A stretch of 64,000 nucleotides of DNA, from the NCBI GenBank assembly GCA_002483145.1, contig DLHJ01000019.1, positions 248,001 to 312,000 on the forward strand, in the 5' to 3' direction. Within the stretch, counting starts at the first letter, position 1, and every line of letters starts with the position of its first letter. Positions 25,583 to 33,644 of the stretch are shown piece after piece. The stretch is from Cellvibrio sp. UBA7671 (GTDB lineage: Bacteria; Pseudomonadota; Gammaproteobacteria; Pseudomonadales; Cellvibrionaceae). The notes beneath the pieces are model-generated. The model had not been told where the DNA came from. It saw nothing but the letters and a program-made list of their open reading frames with translations, and ran no database searches. Position numbers and translations under genes: made by a program.

Positions 25583-27406
25583 TTAGTTCTGGTTACCGCT
25601 CAGTGCATCAGCAAAGCCTTGTAGTGCAGGCTTTGGACTCATGTCGTTGAAGAAGAATAGTGACCAGTCTGGACGGCCATAGAGCGAGTTAATCCAACTA
25701 TCAACATCGGCAACGCCCCAAACGGTAATGCCGCCACGCTGCTCAGCGGGTACCACCTCGAGGTAGGCTTCAACAATGCCTTTAATTAACGCTTTGTGCT
25801 GGTCGGCGCGCGCTGGAGTGTAGGCGTTAGCTGACAGTGGCGGATCTACGTAATTTAAGCGTACGTCCAGCTCGGTAATTTTAACTTTGATCGCCGGGCG
25901 AATATCTGCCACTAACTTCAGGTGCTCACGGATGGTGGCGACGTTAGCGTTGCCCCACACGTGCATTTGGAAACCAACACCATCGATAGGAATATTGCGC
26001 GCTTGGAAATCCTTTACCATCGTGATGACGGCATCCAATTTCGGCCGGTTCCACTCAGTGCTGAAGTCGTTGTAATACAAATCGGCATTAGGAGCGGCCG
26101 CATCGGCAGCTTTGAACGCTTCTTCAATAAATTCCGGGCCGATATTGGTGTACCACACGGAAGATCCGGTATTTGCCGCTGAACCGCGATAACGACCGCC
26201 CGCGTCTTCGAACGCCTCATTCACCACGTCCCAACTAACGACTGACTGGCGCGCGGCAAAGTGACTAGCCACGGTAGAGACATGCGTTCTCAATACGTCT
26301 AACCATTGGTCTTTGGTGCCCGAGAAATTTTGCATCCAGGTTGGAATTTGGTTGTGCCACAGCAACGTATGACCATGCACCTTCAAACTATTAGCTTCAG
26401 CAAAGTCGATAAGGGCGTCTGCGTCGTTGAAGAAGAACTGACCTTGGGTCGGTTGCAAATAGCTGGGCTTCATAATGTTTTCTGCGGTCAGCTGATTGAA
26501 GTGCTGGGTCACGACGGTTTGGCGCGGGATGTTAGTCAGCGGGCTGATCGCAGAATTGCCTGCTGCCACAGCAACACCAATTGGCATATTGCCAGGGCTC
26601 AGGCTGCGGAGGCTTTCAACTGTGACAGGCGAATATTCGTAAGTGATGGATTCCACTTTGGTGAAAGAAAAATCATCGACGTAAATAGTCGCGCCTACGT
26701 TTGCTGCGAGGGAAAAATGAACTGGCAATCGCAATAGCGTATCGTCCGGACTAGTGGTGACTTCGATACTCACCTCTTGCCATTCACCGCTCAGAGTGAC
26801 ATTGCTACGTGCACGCTCAGCGTAAGCTGGAGCGGGAGTGCCGACGGTGAAATTGGCTTGCGCTCCGGCAGGGCCTTTTACCCAAGCTTTGTAGGCGTAA
26901 ATGCTGCCACCAACTACCGGAATACCTCCGTTATTGAGCCCGGTATGAGTGGTTTCTATCGACCAAGGGTTAGCGCCGATCGTGTTGATGGCGACCTCCA
27001 GGGCTCGATCGCCGGTGTGAACATTGGATGGTTGATTAGCCGCGCTAATAACTTGAATTGCCGCGGTGCCTCCATTGGTCGCCAACGACCAATTCGCGGG
27101 CGCGGTGCTGCCCGCTTCCGAGATTTCGAAACCGCCGTTTTCGGCTAGCTCAATCACTACTGGTGTCGAACTTGAGCTGGCGCTGGATATGCTGGAGGTA
27201 ATGGCGGAGGAAGATACTGAACTCATCGCCGCTGATGATGGTATTGAACTCACTGCCGATGATAGGGAAGCCATGGAAGCCGCCGAACTCGACACCATCG
27301 AACTGACGACCGACGAACTGGAGGATTTGGATCCAGAGCCGGACCCGCCACCGCAGGCAGTCAGTGCCAGTAGAACGGCTAATAAGCTACAACGATTCAT
27401 ATTCAT
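25583..27406 (-). CDS. GH10 endo-xylanase lipoprotein with CBM4/9/22-type domain
   Basis: 607 residues from the ATG at 27406 (AGAGAG 8 bp upstream). The lipobox LTAC places the lipidated Cys at 18, followed by GGGSGSGS and a poly-Ser linker to about 80. A beta-sandwich carbohydrate-binding module covers about 84-250 (NGGFEISEAG start, IYVDDFSFTKV end), of the CBM4/9/22 type. The GH10 barrel runs from about 262 to the end: GHTLLWHNQIPTWM, acid/base Glu397 in WDVVNEAF, nucleophile Glu512 in KITELDVRL, and WGVADVDSWI. It hydrolyses beta-1,4-xylan, probably at the cell surface, feeding oligosaccharides to outer-membrane transporters. The linker is characteristic of Cellvibrio plant-wall enzymes. 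It is a single gene with its own terminator. Confidence 0.95.
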   Translation of the reverse strand: MNMNRCSLLAVLLALTACGGGSGSGSKSSSSSVVSSMVSSSAASMASLSSAVSSIPSSAAMSSVSSSAITSSISSASSSSTPVVIELAENGGFEISEAGSTAPANWSLATNGGTAAIQVISAANQPSNVHTGDRALEVAINTIGANPWSIETTHTGLNNGGIPVVGGSIYAYKAWVKGPAGAQANFTVGTPAPAYAERARSNVTLSGEWQEVSIEVTTSPDDTLLRLPVHFSLAANVGATIYVDDFSFTKVESITYEYSPVTVESLRSLSPGNMPIGVAVAAGNSAISPLTNIPRQTVVTQHFNQLTAENIMKPSYLQPTQGQFFFNDADALIDFAEANSLKVHGHTLLWHNQIPTWMQNFSGTKDQWLDVLRTHVSTVASHFAARQSVVSWDVVNEAFEDAGGRYRGSAANTGSSVWYTNIGPEFIEEAFKAADAAAPNADLYYNDFSTEWNRPKLDAVITMVKDFQARNIPIDGVGFQMHVWGNANVATIREHLKLVADIRPAIKVKITELDVRLNYVDPPLSANAYTPARADQHKALIKGIVEAYLEVVPAEQRGGITVWGVADVDSWINSLYGRPDWSLFFFNDMSPKPALQGFADALSGNQN

Positions 27407-27810
27407 AGTGATCACTCTCTTATGGTTTTTGGAAATCTATCTTCACAACCGCAGGCGCGGCACCCTGTAGGATACAAGTGGCGTAGCATCTAGAATTGTG
27501 GCTTATTGTATATTTGACCATATGTTTGGTAAATCGTTCGCTCGCAAACGATGAGGCTGGCGCCATTAATCGAGATGCTGTGCTCAAAATGTTGGCGCGC
27601 GACGACTAATTGAACGGAACCTTGCGCTGCAAGCCTTGCAATGACAACCAGCAGGTACGCAGATCGCAAATCTATGCCGCAACTCTGTGCGTGCAACGGG
27701 GGATTAATACCCGTTAAGCTGCGACCCTATTAAGCCGCTAACCTTTTAAGCTGCTAACCCATGTTTAAATTCTGGCGCCGCTATCGCGCCCTTATCCGAG
27801 ATGTGACTCC
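27407..27810. other. Divergent intergenic region, xylanase gene and hflX
   Basis: 404 bp with no convincing gene. It holds a small hairpin (TCGTT/AACGA near 27534-27551) and, close to hflX, three 16-bp tandem repeats (27714-27761). Promoters for both divergent genes must lie here. I found no clear catabolite or xylose-responsive operator. Confidence 0.5.
27714..27761. repeat. Three tandem 16-bp repeats upstream of hflX
   Basis: TTAAGCTGCGACCCTA, TTAAGCCGCTAACCTT and TTAAGCTGCTAACCCA follow one another with an exact 16-bp period starting at 27714, 27730 and 27746. They end 49 bp before the hflX ATG, where a regulator or leader structure could act. Confidence 0.7.
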
Positions 27811-29175
27811 ATGTTAAACCCCGAACAAACACGCGTTCCGCGTGCGCTTATCGTCGCTGTGCAGTTAGACGGTGTTGACGATACTGAATTTAACTCGTCG
27901 TTGGCTGAATTAGGCGAGCTAGCAAAAACCTTGGGTTTGGAGGTGGTTGGGCAATTTACGCAAAAGCGTGCAGCGTTTGATTCGACGGCGTATATGGGCG
28001 TTGGTAAGCGCGATGAGATACGGCAATTCGTGCAAGCGCAGCAAGATGCCTCGAATGGCCGTGCGCAAGTTGATCCGCACGCGGTGAGTCAGGCGGTGGA
28101 TTATATTCTTGTCGATCATGAAATCTCGCCGTCGCAAGCGCTCAATCTTGAAAATGAAGTGGGTTGTGAGGTGATGGATCGCACCGTTGTCATCCTCGAA
28201 ATTTTTCATCGCAACGCCAGTTCACACGCCGCAAGAATTCAAGTTGAAATCGCGCGCCTGACTTATATGGCGCCGCGTTTGCGTGAAGCAGCGAAACGCG
28301 AAGGCCCTTCAGGGCGGCAGCGCAGTGGTGTGGGTGGGCGCGGTTCGGGTCAGTCGCGCAGTGAAATCGATAGCCGCAAAGTGCGCGACCGTATTGCCGA
28401 GCTGCAAAAAGAAATTGATGCAATGGAAGCAGGGCGTGAAACCCAGCGCGCGCAGCGGCAAGGGCAAACCGGATTGGCGCAAGTGGCGTTGGTCGGTTAT
28501 ACCAACGCGGGTAAATCTACCTTGATGCGCGCTTTGACTGGCAATGAGGTATTGGTGGCCAATAAGCTCTTTGCCACACTCGACACAAAAGTACGCACCT
28601 TACAGCCGGACACTGTGCCCAAAGTGTTGGTGAGTGACACTGTGGGTTTTATCAAAAATTTGCCGCATGGTTTAGTCGCCTCGTTTAAATCAACGCTGGA
28701 CGAAGCGCTCAACGCATCGTTGTTGTTACACGTTATCGACGCGGGTGACGCAGGCTATGAGGCGCAGCTTGAGGTCACGGACAAAGTATTAGCCGAGATT
28801 GGTGCTGATACAGTGCCGCGCATTCGCGTGTTCAATAAGATTGATTATCTACAGGATGCCGATGCGCAAGCCGAGCGAATTGCCGAGCTGCAAGCGAGTT
28901 ATCCCGGCTGTATTGTGTTGAGTGCGCAGCGCGACGAGGATATAAAAAAGTTGCATCAAACGATTGTGCAGTTTTTTCAAAAAGATCTGGTGGAAACCGA
29001 GATTTTTTTGCCTTGGTCGGCGCAAGAATTGCGTGGCGAGATATTTGCGTCGTGCAATGTGCTGGAAGAGCGCGCTGATGCGACCGGTGCTTTTTTTCGT
29101 TTGCGCGCCGCACCGGACATGGTTGCCAAACTGAGTAAACTCGCCGACGATGCCGGTTCAAATCGAGCGGGATAA
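27811..29175 (+). CDS. hflX: GTPase HflX (ribosome-associated)
   Basis: 454 residues. The N-terminal HflX domain includes YMGVGKRDEI, VDHEISPSQALNLE and DRTVVILEIFHRNASSHAARIQVEIARL. A Gly/Arg-rich loop (GPSGRQRSGVGGRGSGQSRSE) precedes a helical pair, then the G domain: G1 GYTNAGKST (229-237), G2 Thr in TLDTKVR, G3 DTVGF (276-280), G4 NKID (342-345). HflX splits stalled or heat-damaged 70S ribosomes. In many gammaproteobacteria the gene lies between hfq and hflK; here it is alone between a xylanase gene and a small unknown gene, so it may be a second copy or a moved locus. The ATG at 27811 has no strong Shine-Dalgarno. Confidence 0.94.
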   Translation: MLNPEQTRVPRALIVAVQLDGVDDTEFNSSLAELGELAKTLGLEVVGQFTQKRAAFDSTAYMGVGKRDEIRQFVQAQQDASNGRAQVDPHAVSQAVDYILVDHEISPSQALNLENEVGCEVMDRTVVILEIFHRNASSHAARIQVEIARLTYMAPRLREAAKREGPSGRQRSGVGGRGSGQSRSEIDSRKVRDRIAELQKEIDAMEAGRETQRAQRQGQTGLAQVALVGYTNAGKSTLMRALTGNEVLVANKLFATLDTKVRTLQPDTVPKVLVSDTVGFIKNLPHGLVASFKSTLDEALNASLLLHVIDAGDAGYEAQLEVTDKVLAEIGADTVPRIRVFNKIDYLQDADAQAERIAELQASYPGCIVLSAQRDEDIKKLHQTIVQFFQKDLVETEIFLPWSAQELRGEIFASCNVLEERADATGAFFRLRAAPDMVAKLSKLADDAGSNRAG

Positions 29176-29208
29176 TAGTCGTCACATCTAAATTCACAAA
29201 AGTTGAAT

Positions 29209-29484
29209 ATGCAATCAGATCCTAAAAAACTGGTAGAGAAAAACAGCAGCCTCAATCATTCCGAATTGTTGAAAGTGGTATCCCATGTTCAACGGGAGCA
29301 AGGTGAATGGATTTTACATACGCTAATGGTGGAGGGTTGTGATGTCCCGTTTAAGTTCAAGCGCAAAGGTAAGTACTTGAGTTTAAATGGGGCCAGAGTG
29401 AACATTACCTATTACCCGGAACAGCAAGTTGTTGCGGGCATTACATTTGAAGTGATGAAAGTCGTGCGTATTAAAAGAGGTTAA
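29209..29484 (+). CDS. Small conserved-looking cytoplasmic protein, unknown
   Basis: 91 residues from the ATG at 29209; an in-frame TTG at 29203 is less likely. It is lysine-rich with no signal peptide or membrane helix. A predicted N-terminal helix (HSELLKVVSHVQREQGEW) is followed by short beta strands (GCDVPFKFKRKGKYLSL, ARVNITYYPEQQVVAGITFEVMKVVRIKR), a compact alpha+beta layout. It starts 34 bp after hflX and may be cotranscribed. I do not recognise a named domain and assign no function. Confidence 0.6.
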   Translation: MQSDPKKLVEKNSSLNHSELLKVVSHVQREQGEWILHTLMVEGCDVPFKFKRKGKYLSLNGARVNITYYPEQQVVAGITFEVMKVVRIKRG

Positions 29485-29509
29485 TCAGCTTTCGATGCCA
29501 GGATCGGTA

Positions 29510-30040
29510 TTAAGGCTTCACAATCACCAACTGAATGCTACCCACTTTAAAGCCCCATTTGCGTAGCGTGGATTCATTCAGCAGCGTTTTGCTATCGACC
29601 TGCCACATCCAATCGTCAACTTTCAGTTGCAGTGGTGAGCCTTTGTAATTGATCTCCAGCACATAATTGAGTTGCATGGCATTGCCGCTAACTTGTGCCT
29701 TGCCGGCGCCGATTACATCGCCTGCGGTTGCTGCGTAGCCATCGGCGGTGGGTGTTAGCGTCCAATTACGGAATTGGATTTCGCCGTCATCAAAAATGAA
29801 TTTTTCTTCCAGTGTGCCCACCCCATTTTTCCAATAGGCCTTGATGCTCGCGTTGAAATAGCGCGTCACCTTGCCACTGCGGTCTTTTAACACACCGTGC
29901 GCGCTCAGGTTGCCATTAAAAAACTGCTGCGGGTCAAGGCGCGGCTGATTGCTGGCGTAGTCGTCGATGGCGGTAGTAGAGCAGGAAGAGAGCATAAGTA
30001 TGAGGCCTGATAAAAACAGCATTTTGCAGTGGGTATACAT
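29510..30040 (-). CDS. DUF3833-family lipoprotein
   Basis: 176 residues from the ATG at 30040, with AAGG 8 bp upstream; the longer open frame upstream looks non-coding. The signal peptide ends in the lipobox LSSC (Cys about 20). The mature part follows the DUF3833 pattern: PQQFFNGNLSAHGVLKDRSGKV, ASIKAYWKNGVGTLEEKFIFDDGE, FRNWTLTPTADGYAATAGDVIG, VDDWMWQVDSKTLLNES and a C-terminal GFKVGSIQLVI. This is predicted to be a lipocalin-like beta barrel anchored in the envelope; its function is unknown. It is convergent with the 91-residue gene and divergent from the DUF1080 gene. Confidence 0.85.
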   Translation of the reverse strand: MYTHCKMLFLSGLILMLSSCSTTAIDDYASNQPRLDPQQFFNGNLSAHGVLKDRSGKVTRYFNASIKAYWKNGVGTLEEKFIFDDGEIQFRNWTLTPTADGYAATAGDVIGAGKAQVSGNAMQLNYVLEINYKGSPLQLKVDDWMWQVDSKTLLNESTLRKWGFKVGSIQLVIVKP

Positions 30041-30228
30041 AGTAAAAACCTTGGGTGATGGGATTCCGCACCGGATATAGTCAAAGATACGCACGCCCAC
30101 ACCTGGGGGATCATCGGCGGCGCAAGGTAAAGGACTGTAATTGTCATTCTGGAAATATGGACTGGGCATTGGCCAGGCTCTAGGCTGCGCGCATCTGACG
30201 TCATAAAGAACAACAACGAGGAACAGCA

Positions 30229-31047
30229 ATGAAATTAATCGGTTTATGTTTATTTGGCCTTATCGCCAGCACCCAGGTGTTTGCGGCGGACGCGGGTGAG
30301 TGGAAATCCCTGTTCAATGGAAAAGATCTGAGTGGTTGGGAGCCTTATGTGAGCTACCAACCGGAAACCAATGAATACAATCTGGTTTCCAAGCACAAGC
30401 CGCGCGGCGTGAATAATGATCCGAAGAAAGTCTTCACTGTGGTTGATGGCCTGCTGCGGGTATCGGGGGAAGAGTGGGGCGGTTTGACCAGCCTTGAAGA
30501 GTTTGAAAACTTCCATCTGAAATTTGAAGTTAAATGGGGCAAACAAAAATGGCATCCACGCCTGGATGTTGCACGCGACAACGGCCTTCTCTATTTTGCC
30601 GTCGGCCCACAAGGTGCACAGAGCACCCACTGGATGCGCAGCCACGAATTCCAGATCCAGGAAGGTGATAGCGGTGACTACCACAGTCTCGACGGTGTGA
30701 TCATTGATGTGCATGCGGGCGATACTAATCTCGGCGATTGGAAATTTTATCGCTACGACCCCAAATTGCCGCTGCGCAAAGATATAGCCGCGCGCGTATT
30801 AAAACTGGGCAACTATGAAAAGCCGAGCGGTGAGTGGGACACCATGGAAGTGATTACCGATGGCAAAACCCTGATCCATAAAGTAAACGGCCATGAAGTG
30901 TTTCGCGGCTTTAATTCACGCCACGAAGTCGATGGAAAATTTGTTCCGCTCACACGCGGCAAACTGCAAATCCAATCGGAAGGCGCTGAGACTTTCTTCC
31001 GCAATATCCAGATCAAAACGCTCGATAAGCCTGCGGCGGAATATTAA
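30229..31047 (+). CDS. Secreted DUF1080 (3-keto-disaccharide hydrolase-type) protein
   Basis: 272 residues with a signal peptide cleaved after VFAA (about 20). The body is a concanavalin-like jelly roll of the DUF1080 type: WKSLFNGKDLSGWEPY at the N-terminus, VVDGLLRVSGEEWGGLTS, FHLKFEVKWG, DNGLLYFAVGP, HEFQIQEGDSGDYHSL, GEWDTMEVI, and a final LQIQSEGAETFFRNIQIK. Some members hydrolyse 3-keto-glycosides; others act as carbohydrate-binding domains. Export fits a sugar-processing role in the periplasm or outside the cell. AGGAACAGCA precedes the start. It is followed 95 bp later by a glutathione peroxidase gene. Confidence 0.88.
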   Translation: MKLIGLCLFGLIASTQVFAADAGEWKSLFNGKDLSGWEPYVSYQPETNEYNLVSKHKPRGVNNDPKKVFTVVDGLLRVSGEEWGGLTSLEEFENFHLKFEVKWGKQKWHPRLDVARDNGLLYFAVGPQGAQSTHWMRSHEFQIQEGDSGDYHSLDGVIIDVHAGDTNLGDWKFYRYDPKLPLRKDIAARVLKLGNYEKPSGEWDTMEVITDGKTLIHKVNGHEVFRGFNSRHEVDGKFVPLTRGKLQIQSEGAETFFRNIQIKTLDKPAAEY

Positions 31048-31142
31048 TCCTTCACGTCAATGGAGCGCGAGGGTTGATTTAATCCTGCGCTCCATGCAGT
31101 CTGGGCTGATGCACTTTCGCCAATAATACTCGCAGGTGAACC

Positions 31143-31628
31143 ATGAGCCCTTTCTACAATTTCACAGCTGAATCCCTGAACGGAACGCCCATCAACCTGT
31201 CTGACTACGCAGGCAAGTTGGTGCTGGTGGTGAATACCGCCAGCCAATGCGGGTTTACCCCGCAATATGCTGGACTTGAGGCGCTCTATAAGGAATTTAG
31301 CGCTCAGGGTTTGGTGATTCTCGGTTTTCCTTGCAACCAATTTGGTGGACAGGAACCGGGCGATGCGGATCAAATTGCCCATACCTGCCAGATTAATTAC
31401 GGTGTGAGTTTCCCCATGTTCGCCAAAGTGGATGTCAACGGCAACAATGCGCACCCGCTCTTCAAATGGTTAACCAGTGAATTACCCGGTTGGTTAGGTA
31501 AATCGATTAAATGGAATTTCACTAAATTTTTAATCGGTCGCGACGGCAAACCCATCAAACGTTTTGCAACTATTACCAAACCGGAAAATATGGCGGATTT
31601 TATCCGTAAGCAGCTACAACAGCCCTAA
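31143..31628 (+). CDS. Glutathione peroxidase (Cys type)
   Basis: 161 residues, cytoplasmic. The peroxidatic Cys36 is in NTASQCGFTPQY, and the conserved GFPCNQFGGQEPG carries Cys64 and Gln70. The Trp-Asn pair is Trp124/Asn125 in IKWNFTKFL. A further Cys82 in HTCQINYG is where thioredoxin-dependent members keep their resolving Cys. The protein is therefore likely to reduce peroxides using thioredoxin rather than glutathione, although the family name is kept. It covers the full single domain at usual length. It is 37 bp upstream of the anchored protease gene, and the pair may be an operon. Confidence 0.93.
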   Translation: MSPFYNFTAESLNGTPINLSDYAGKLVLVVNTASQCGFTPQYAGLEALYKEFSAQGLVILGFPCNQFGGQEPGDADQIAHTCQINYGVSFPMFAKVDVNGNNAHPLFKWLTSELPGWLGKSIKWNFTKFLIGRDGKPIKRFATITKPENMADFIRKQLQQP

Positions 31629-31665
31629 TAAGTACAACTATCCTGACTACTACAAAAAATTAACG

Positions 31666-32766
31666 ATGAATAACAAAAAAATTGTTTTTGTCGCCACGCT
31701 GGCATTTGCACTGGGTTTTTACGCCAGCGAATATCGTCATGCCAAAAATGATAAAAATGCGCAGCCGATTGTTGCGGCTAATATTGATGAACCTGATTTT
31801 TTTGAAAAGCCAGAACCAAGCCCTCCGCAAGATCTCAGTCCCGCTTCATCTGCATCAACAACTCAGTTTTTACCGACGAAACCCCAGTCGCCACTCGAAC
31901 GCGCCAATCAGTTAATTGCTAATGGCGCTTACGGCGATGCTGCGCGCCTGCTGAATCAATTACTCGAGTTGGAGCCGCAAAATACCGAGGCGCTGTGGTT
32001 GTTGGCGCGTGTGTACGAGCAGCAGGGGCAGCATAAAGAAGCAGTCGGCATTTGGTTCCGCTATATCAATACCGAAGTGGATGCGCAAAAAATTGAAAAT
32101 GCGCTCGCGTATTTGGCGAAATATTTAATTCGCCTCACTGAGAATCCCTCTATTTTTGGAGAGAGCTACGAATGGTTAATGGCGCAGATCAATGACCTGA
32201 TCAAACTCACGCCTGACAATGGCGAGTTGCATTTGCAGCTCGCCAAAATGCATTTAAAAATCGAAGATAAAGAGCAAGCGCAATACCATGCTCTCATGGC
32301 TGCCAACCAACCCGAAACCCAGGCGCGCGCTGAAGGTATATTGGCAAAACTGGATGAAGGCTCAACTGCGCAAGACGATGGGCCCGCCGAGATTACAGTA
32401 CCGTTGATTCGTTTCGGCGGCCAATTTTTAGTGCCAATAACAGTAGAGGGTGAGCAAGTAAAATTATTGCTGGATACAGGTGCATCTATCAGCGGCCTGA
32501 CTGCCAGTTTTATCAATCGCCATTACTCATTTGTAAAATCTCCCAAACCCATCCAACTCAACACCGCAAGCGGCACGGTTGAAAGTTATTTATTTGTAGT
32601 CGATACCCTCACCATCGAAAGCATCACCTTCAACAAACACATGCTCGCCCGCCTACCGATGGATAATGGCGATCAATTCGATGGCCTGCTGGGCATTGAT
32701 ATTCTCGGCCGGTTTGATTTTGTGATTGATCAGAATAAAGCGGTGTTGCGGTTGAAGAAGCGGTAG
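31666..32766 (+). CDS. Membrane-anchored retropepsin-like aspartic protease with TPR
   Basis: 366 residues from the ATG at 31666. One N-terminal membrane helix (about 5-20) is followed by a Pro-rich stretch (about 45-75) and TPR-like helices (about 76-215: ANQLIANGAYGDAARLLNQL, ALWLLARVYEQQGQHKEAVG). The C-terminal clan-AA protease domain (about 245-366) has LLLDTGASISG (Asp270) and FDGLLGIDILGRFDFVID at its second conserved region. One such domain needs to dimerise for activity. The topology suggests a periplasm-facing enzyme. Roles of this group are largely unknown. Confidence 0.86.
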   Translation: MNNKKIVFVATLAFALGFYASEYRHAKNDKNAQPIVAANIDEPDFFEKPEPSPPQDLSPASSASTTQFLPTKPQSPLERANQLIANGAYGDAARLLNQLLELEPQNTEALWLLARVYEQQGQHKEAVGIWFRYINTEVDAQKIENALAYLAKYLIRLTENPSIFGESYEWLMAQINDLIKLTPDNGELHLQLAKMHLKIEDKEQAQYHALMAANQPETQARAEGILAKLDEGSTAQDDGPAEITVPLIRFGGQFLVPITVEGEQVKLLLDTGASISGLTASFINRHYSFVKSPKPIQLNTASGTVESYLFVVDTLTIESITFNKHMLARLPMDNGDQFDGLLGIDILGRFDFVIDQNKAVLRLKKR

Positions 32767-32805
32767 TGATTACACTGTGCATAGATCAGTTTTTGGAGCG
32801 GTAAA

Positions 32806-32934
32806 ATGTCTGACACCAATAGTTCAATAATGGAGACAATAAGGCTTTTGCTGATTGAGGGTCAAGAAAGCGACGAATCGAAATTGAGTATTGACGATAT
32901 AATTGAGATGGAATTTCCTCTGAGAGAGAATTAA
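32806..32934 (+). CDS. Possible small acidic protein (42 residues)
   Basis: A short ORF with GGAG 7 bp before its ATG. The product is acidic and helical (MSDTNSSIMETIRLLLIEGQ then ESDESKLSIDDIIEMEFPLREN). It lies in the 188-bp gap between the protease and DUF998 genes and is separated from the latter by 20 bp. There is no recognisable domain. Coding is supported only by the ribosome binding site and the position. Confidence 0.45.
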   Translation: MSDTNSSIMETIRLLLIEGQESDESKLSIDDIIEMEFPLREN

Positions 32935-32954
32935 TAAATTGGAAAAAGTATGAT

Positions 32955-33554
32955 ATGGAATTATTAGTTTTAGCGGGAATTGTTGCACCACTGTGGATGC
33001 TAGTGGGCGTAATTGTAGTCGCGCGTTTATATCCCGGTTATAACCATCGCCAACAGGTGATGAGTGAGTTGGGTGCACGCAACCGCGCCACTACCAAAAT
33101 TCACCCATGGATCAATAATTTTCCTATTGGGTTTTGGTTTGTATTGTTTGGTACGATGCTACTGAATATTGAATCCACTAATAACCTTTTATTTTTAACC
33201 GGTATTTTGATGATGGTGCAGGGCGTTTCACATTGGGTAACGGGCTTGTTTCCCTGTGATGAAAATTTGGGTGTTCCCAAACCATCAAAGGGGCAGGTAA
33301 TACATAACCTTGCGGGTTTGGCGATGTATTTTTCTTTGCTTGCCACCTGCTTGCTATGGACGATTAAAATACACAATTTGCCTGCGTGGTTTTCGCTGTA
33401 TTCCGCAGTTAGTGCAGTAATATCAGTTGTTGCTCTGGTGTTAATGTTGCGTGCGATCAAAACCAATATCAACTTGGGTTTATATCAACGCATTAATTAT
33501 GGTGTGTTGGCGGTTTGGGTAGTGGTTTTGAGTTTGATGTTGATGAAGAATTAA
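32955..33554 (+). CDS. DUF998-family integral membrane protein
   Basis: 199 residues with about six predicted membrane helices. YPGYNHRQQVMSELGARNRATTKIHPWINNF is the family's signature loop after the first helix, and GVSHWVTGLFPCDENLG is a second conserved loop. The C-terminus ends in a hydrophobic helix (YGVLAVWVVVLSLMLM). The ATG at 32955 has GGAAAA upstream; an overlapping ATG at 32950 is out of frame. The family is widespread with no agreed function. It is followed by a 90-bp gap and the convergent dinB gene. Confidence 0.86.
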   Translation: MELLVLAGIVAPLWMLVGVIVVARLYPGYNHRQQVMSELGARNRATTKIHPWINNFPIGFWFVLFGTMLLNIESTNNLLFLTGILMMVQGVSHWVTGLFPCDENLGVPKPSKGQVIHNLAGLAMYFSLLATCLLWTIKIHNLPAWFSLYSAVSAVISVVALVLMLRAIKTNINLGLYQRINYGVLAVWVVVLSLMLMKN

Positions 33555-33644
33555 TTTGGATTGCTTTTTTTTATTGTTAATGATTATGAGAGGATAACGG
33601 ATTGAGCGAGGAATTCACTGGCTGCAGACTCGCCTACATCTTCA

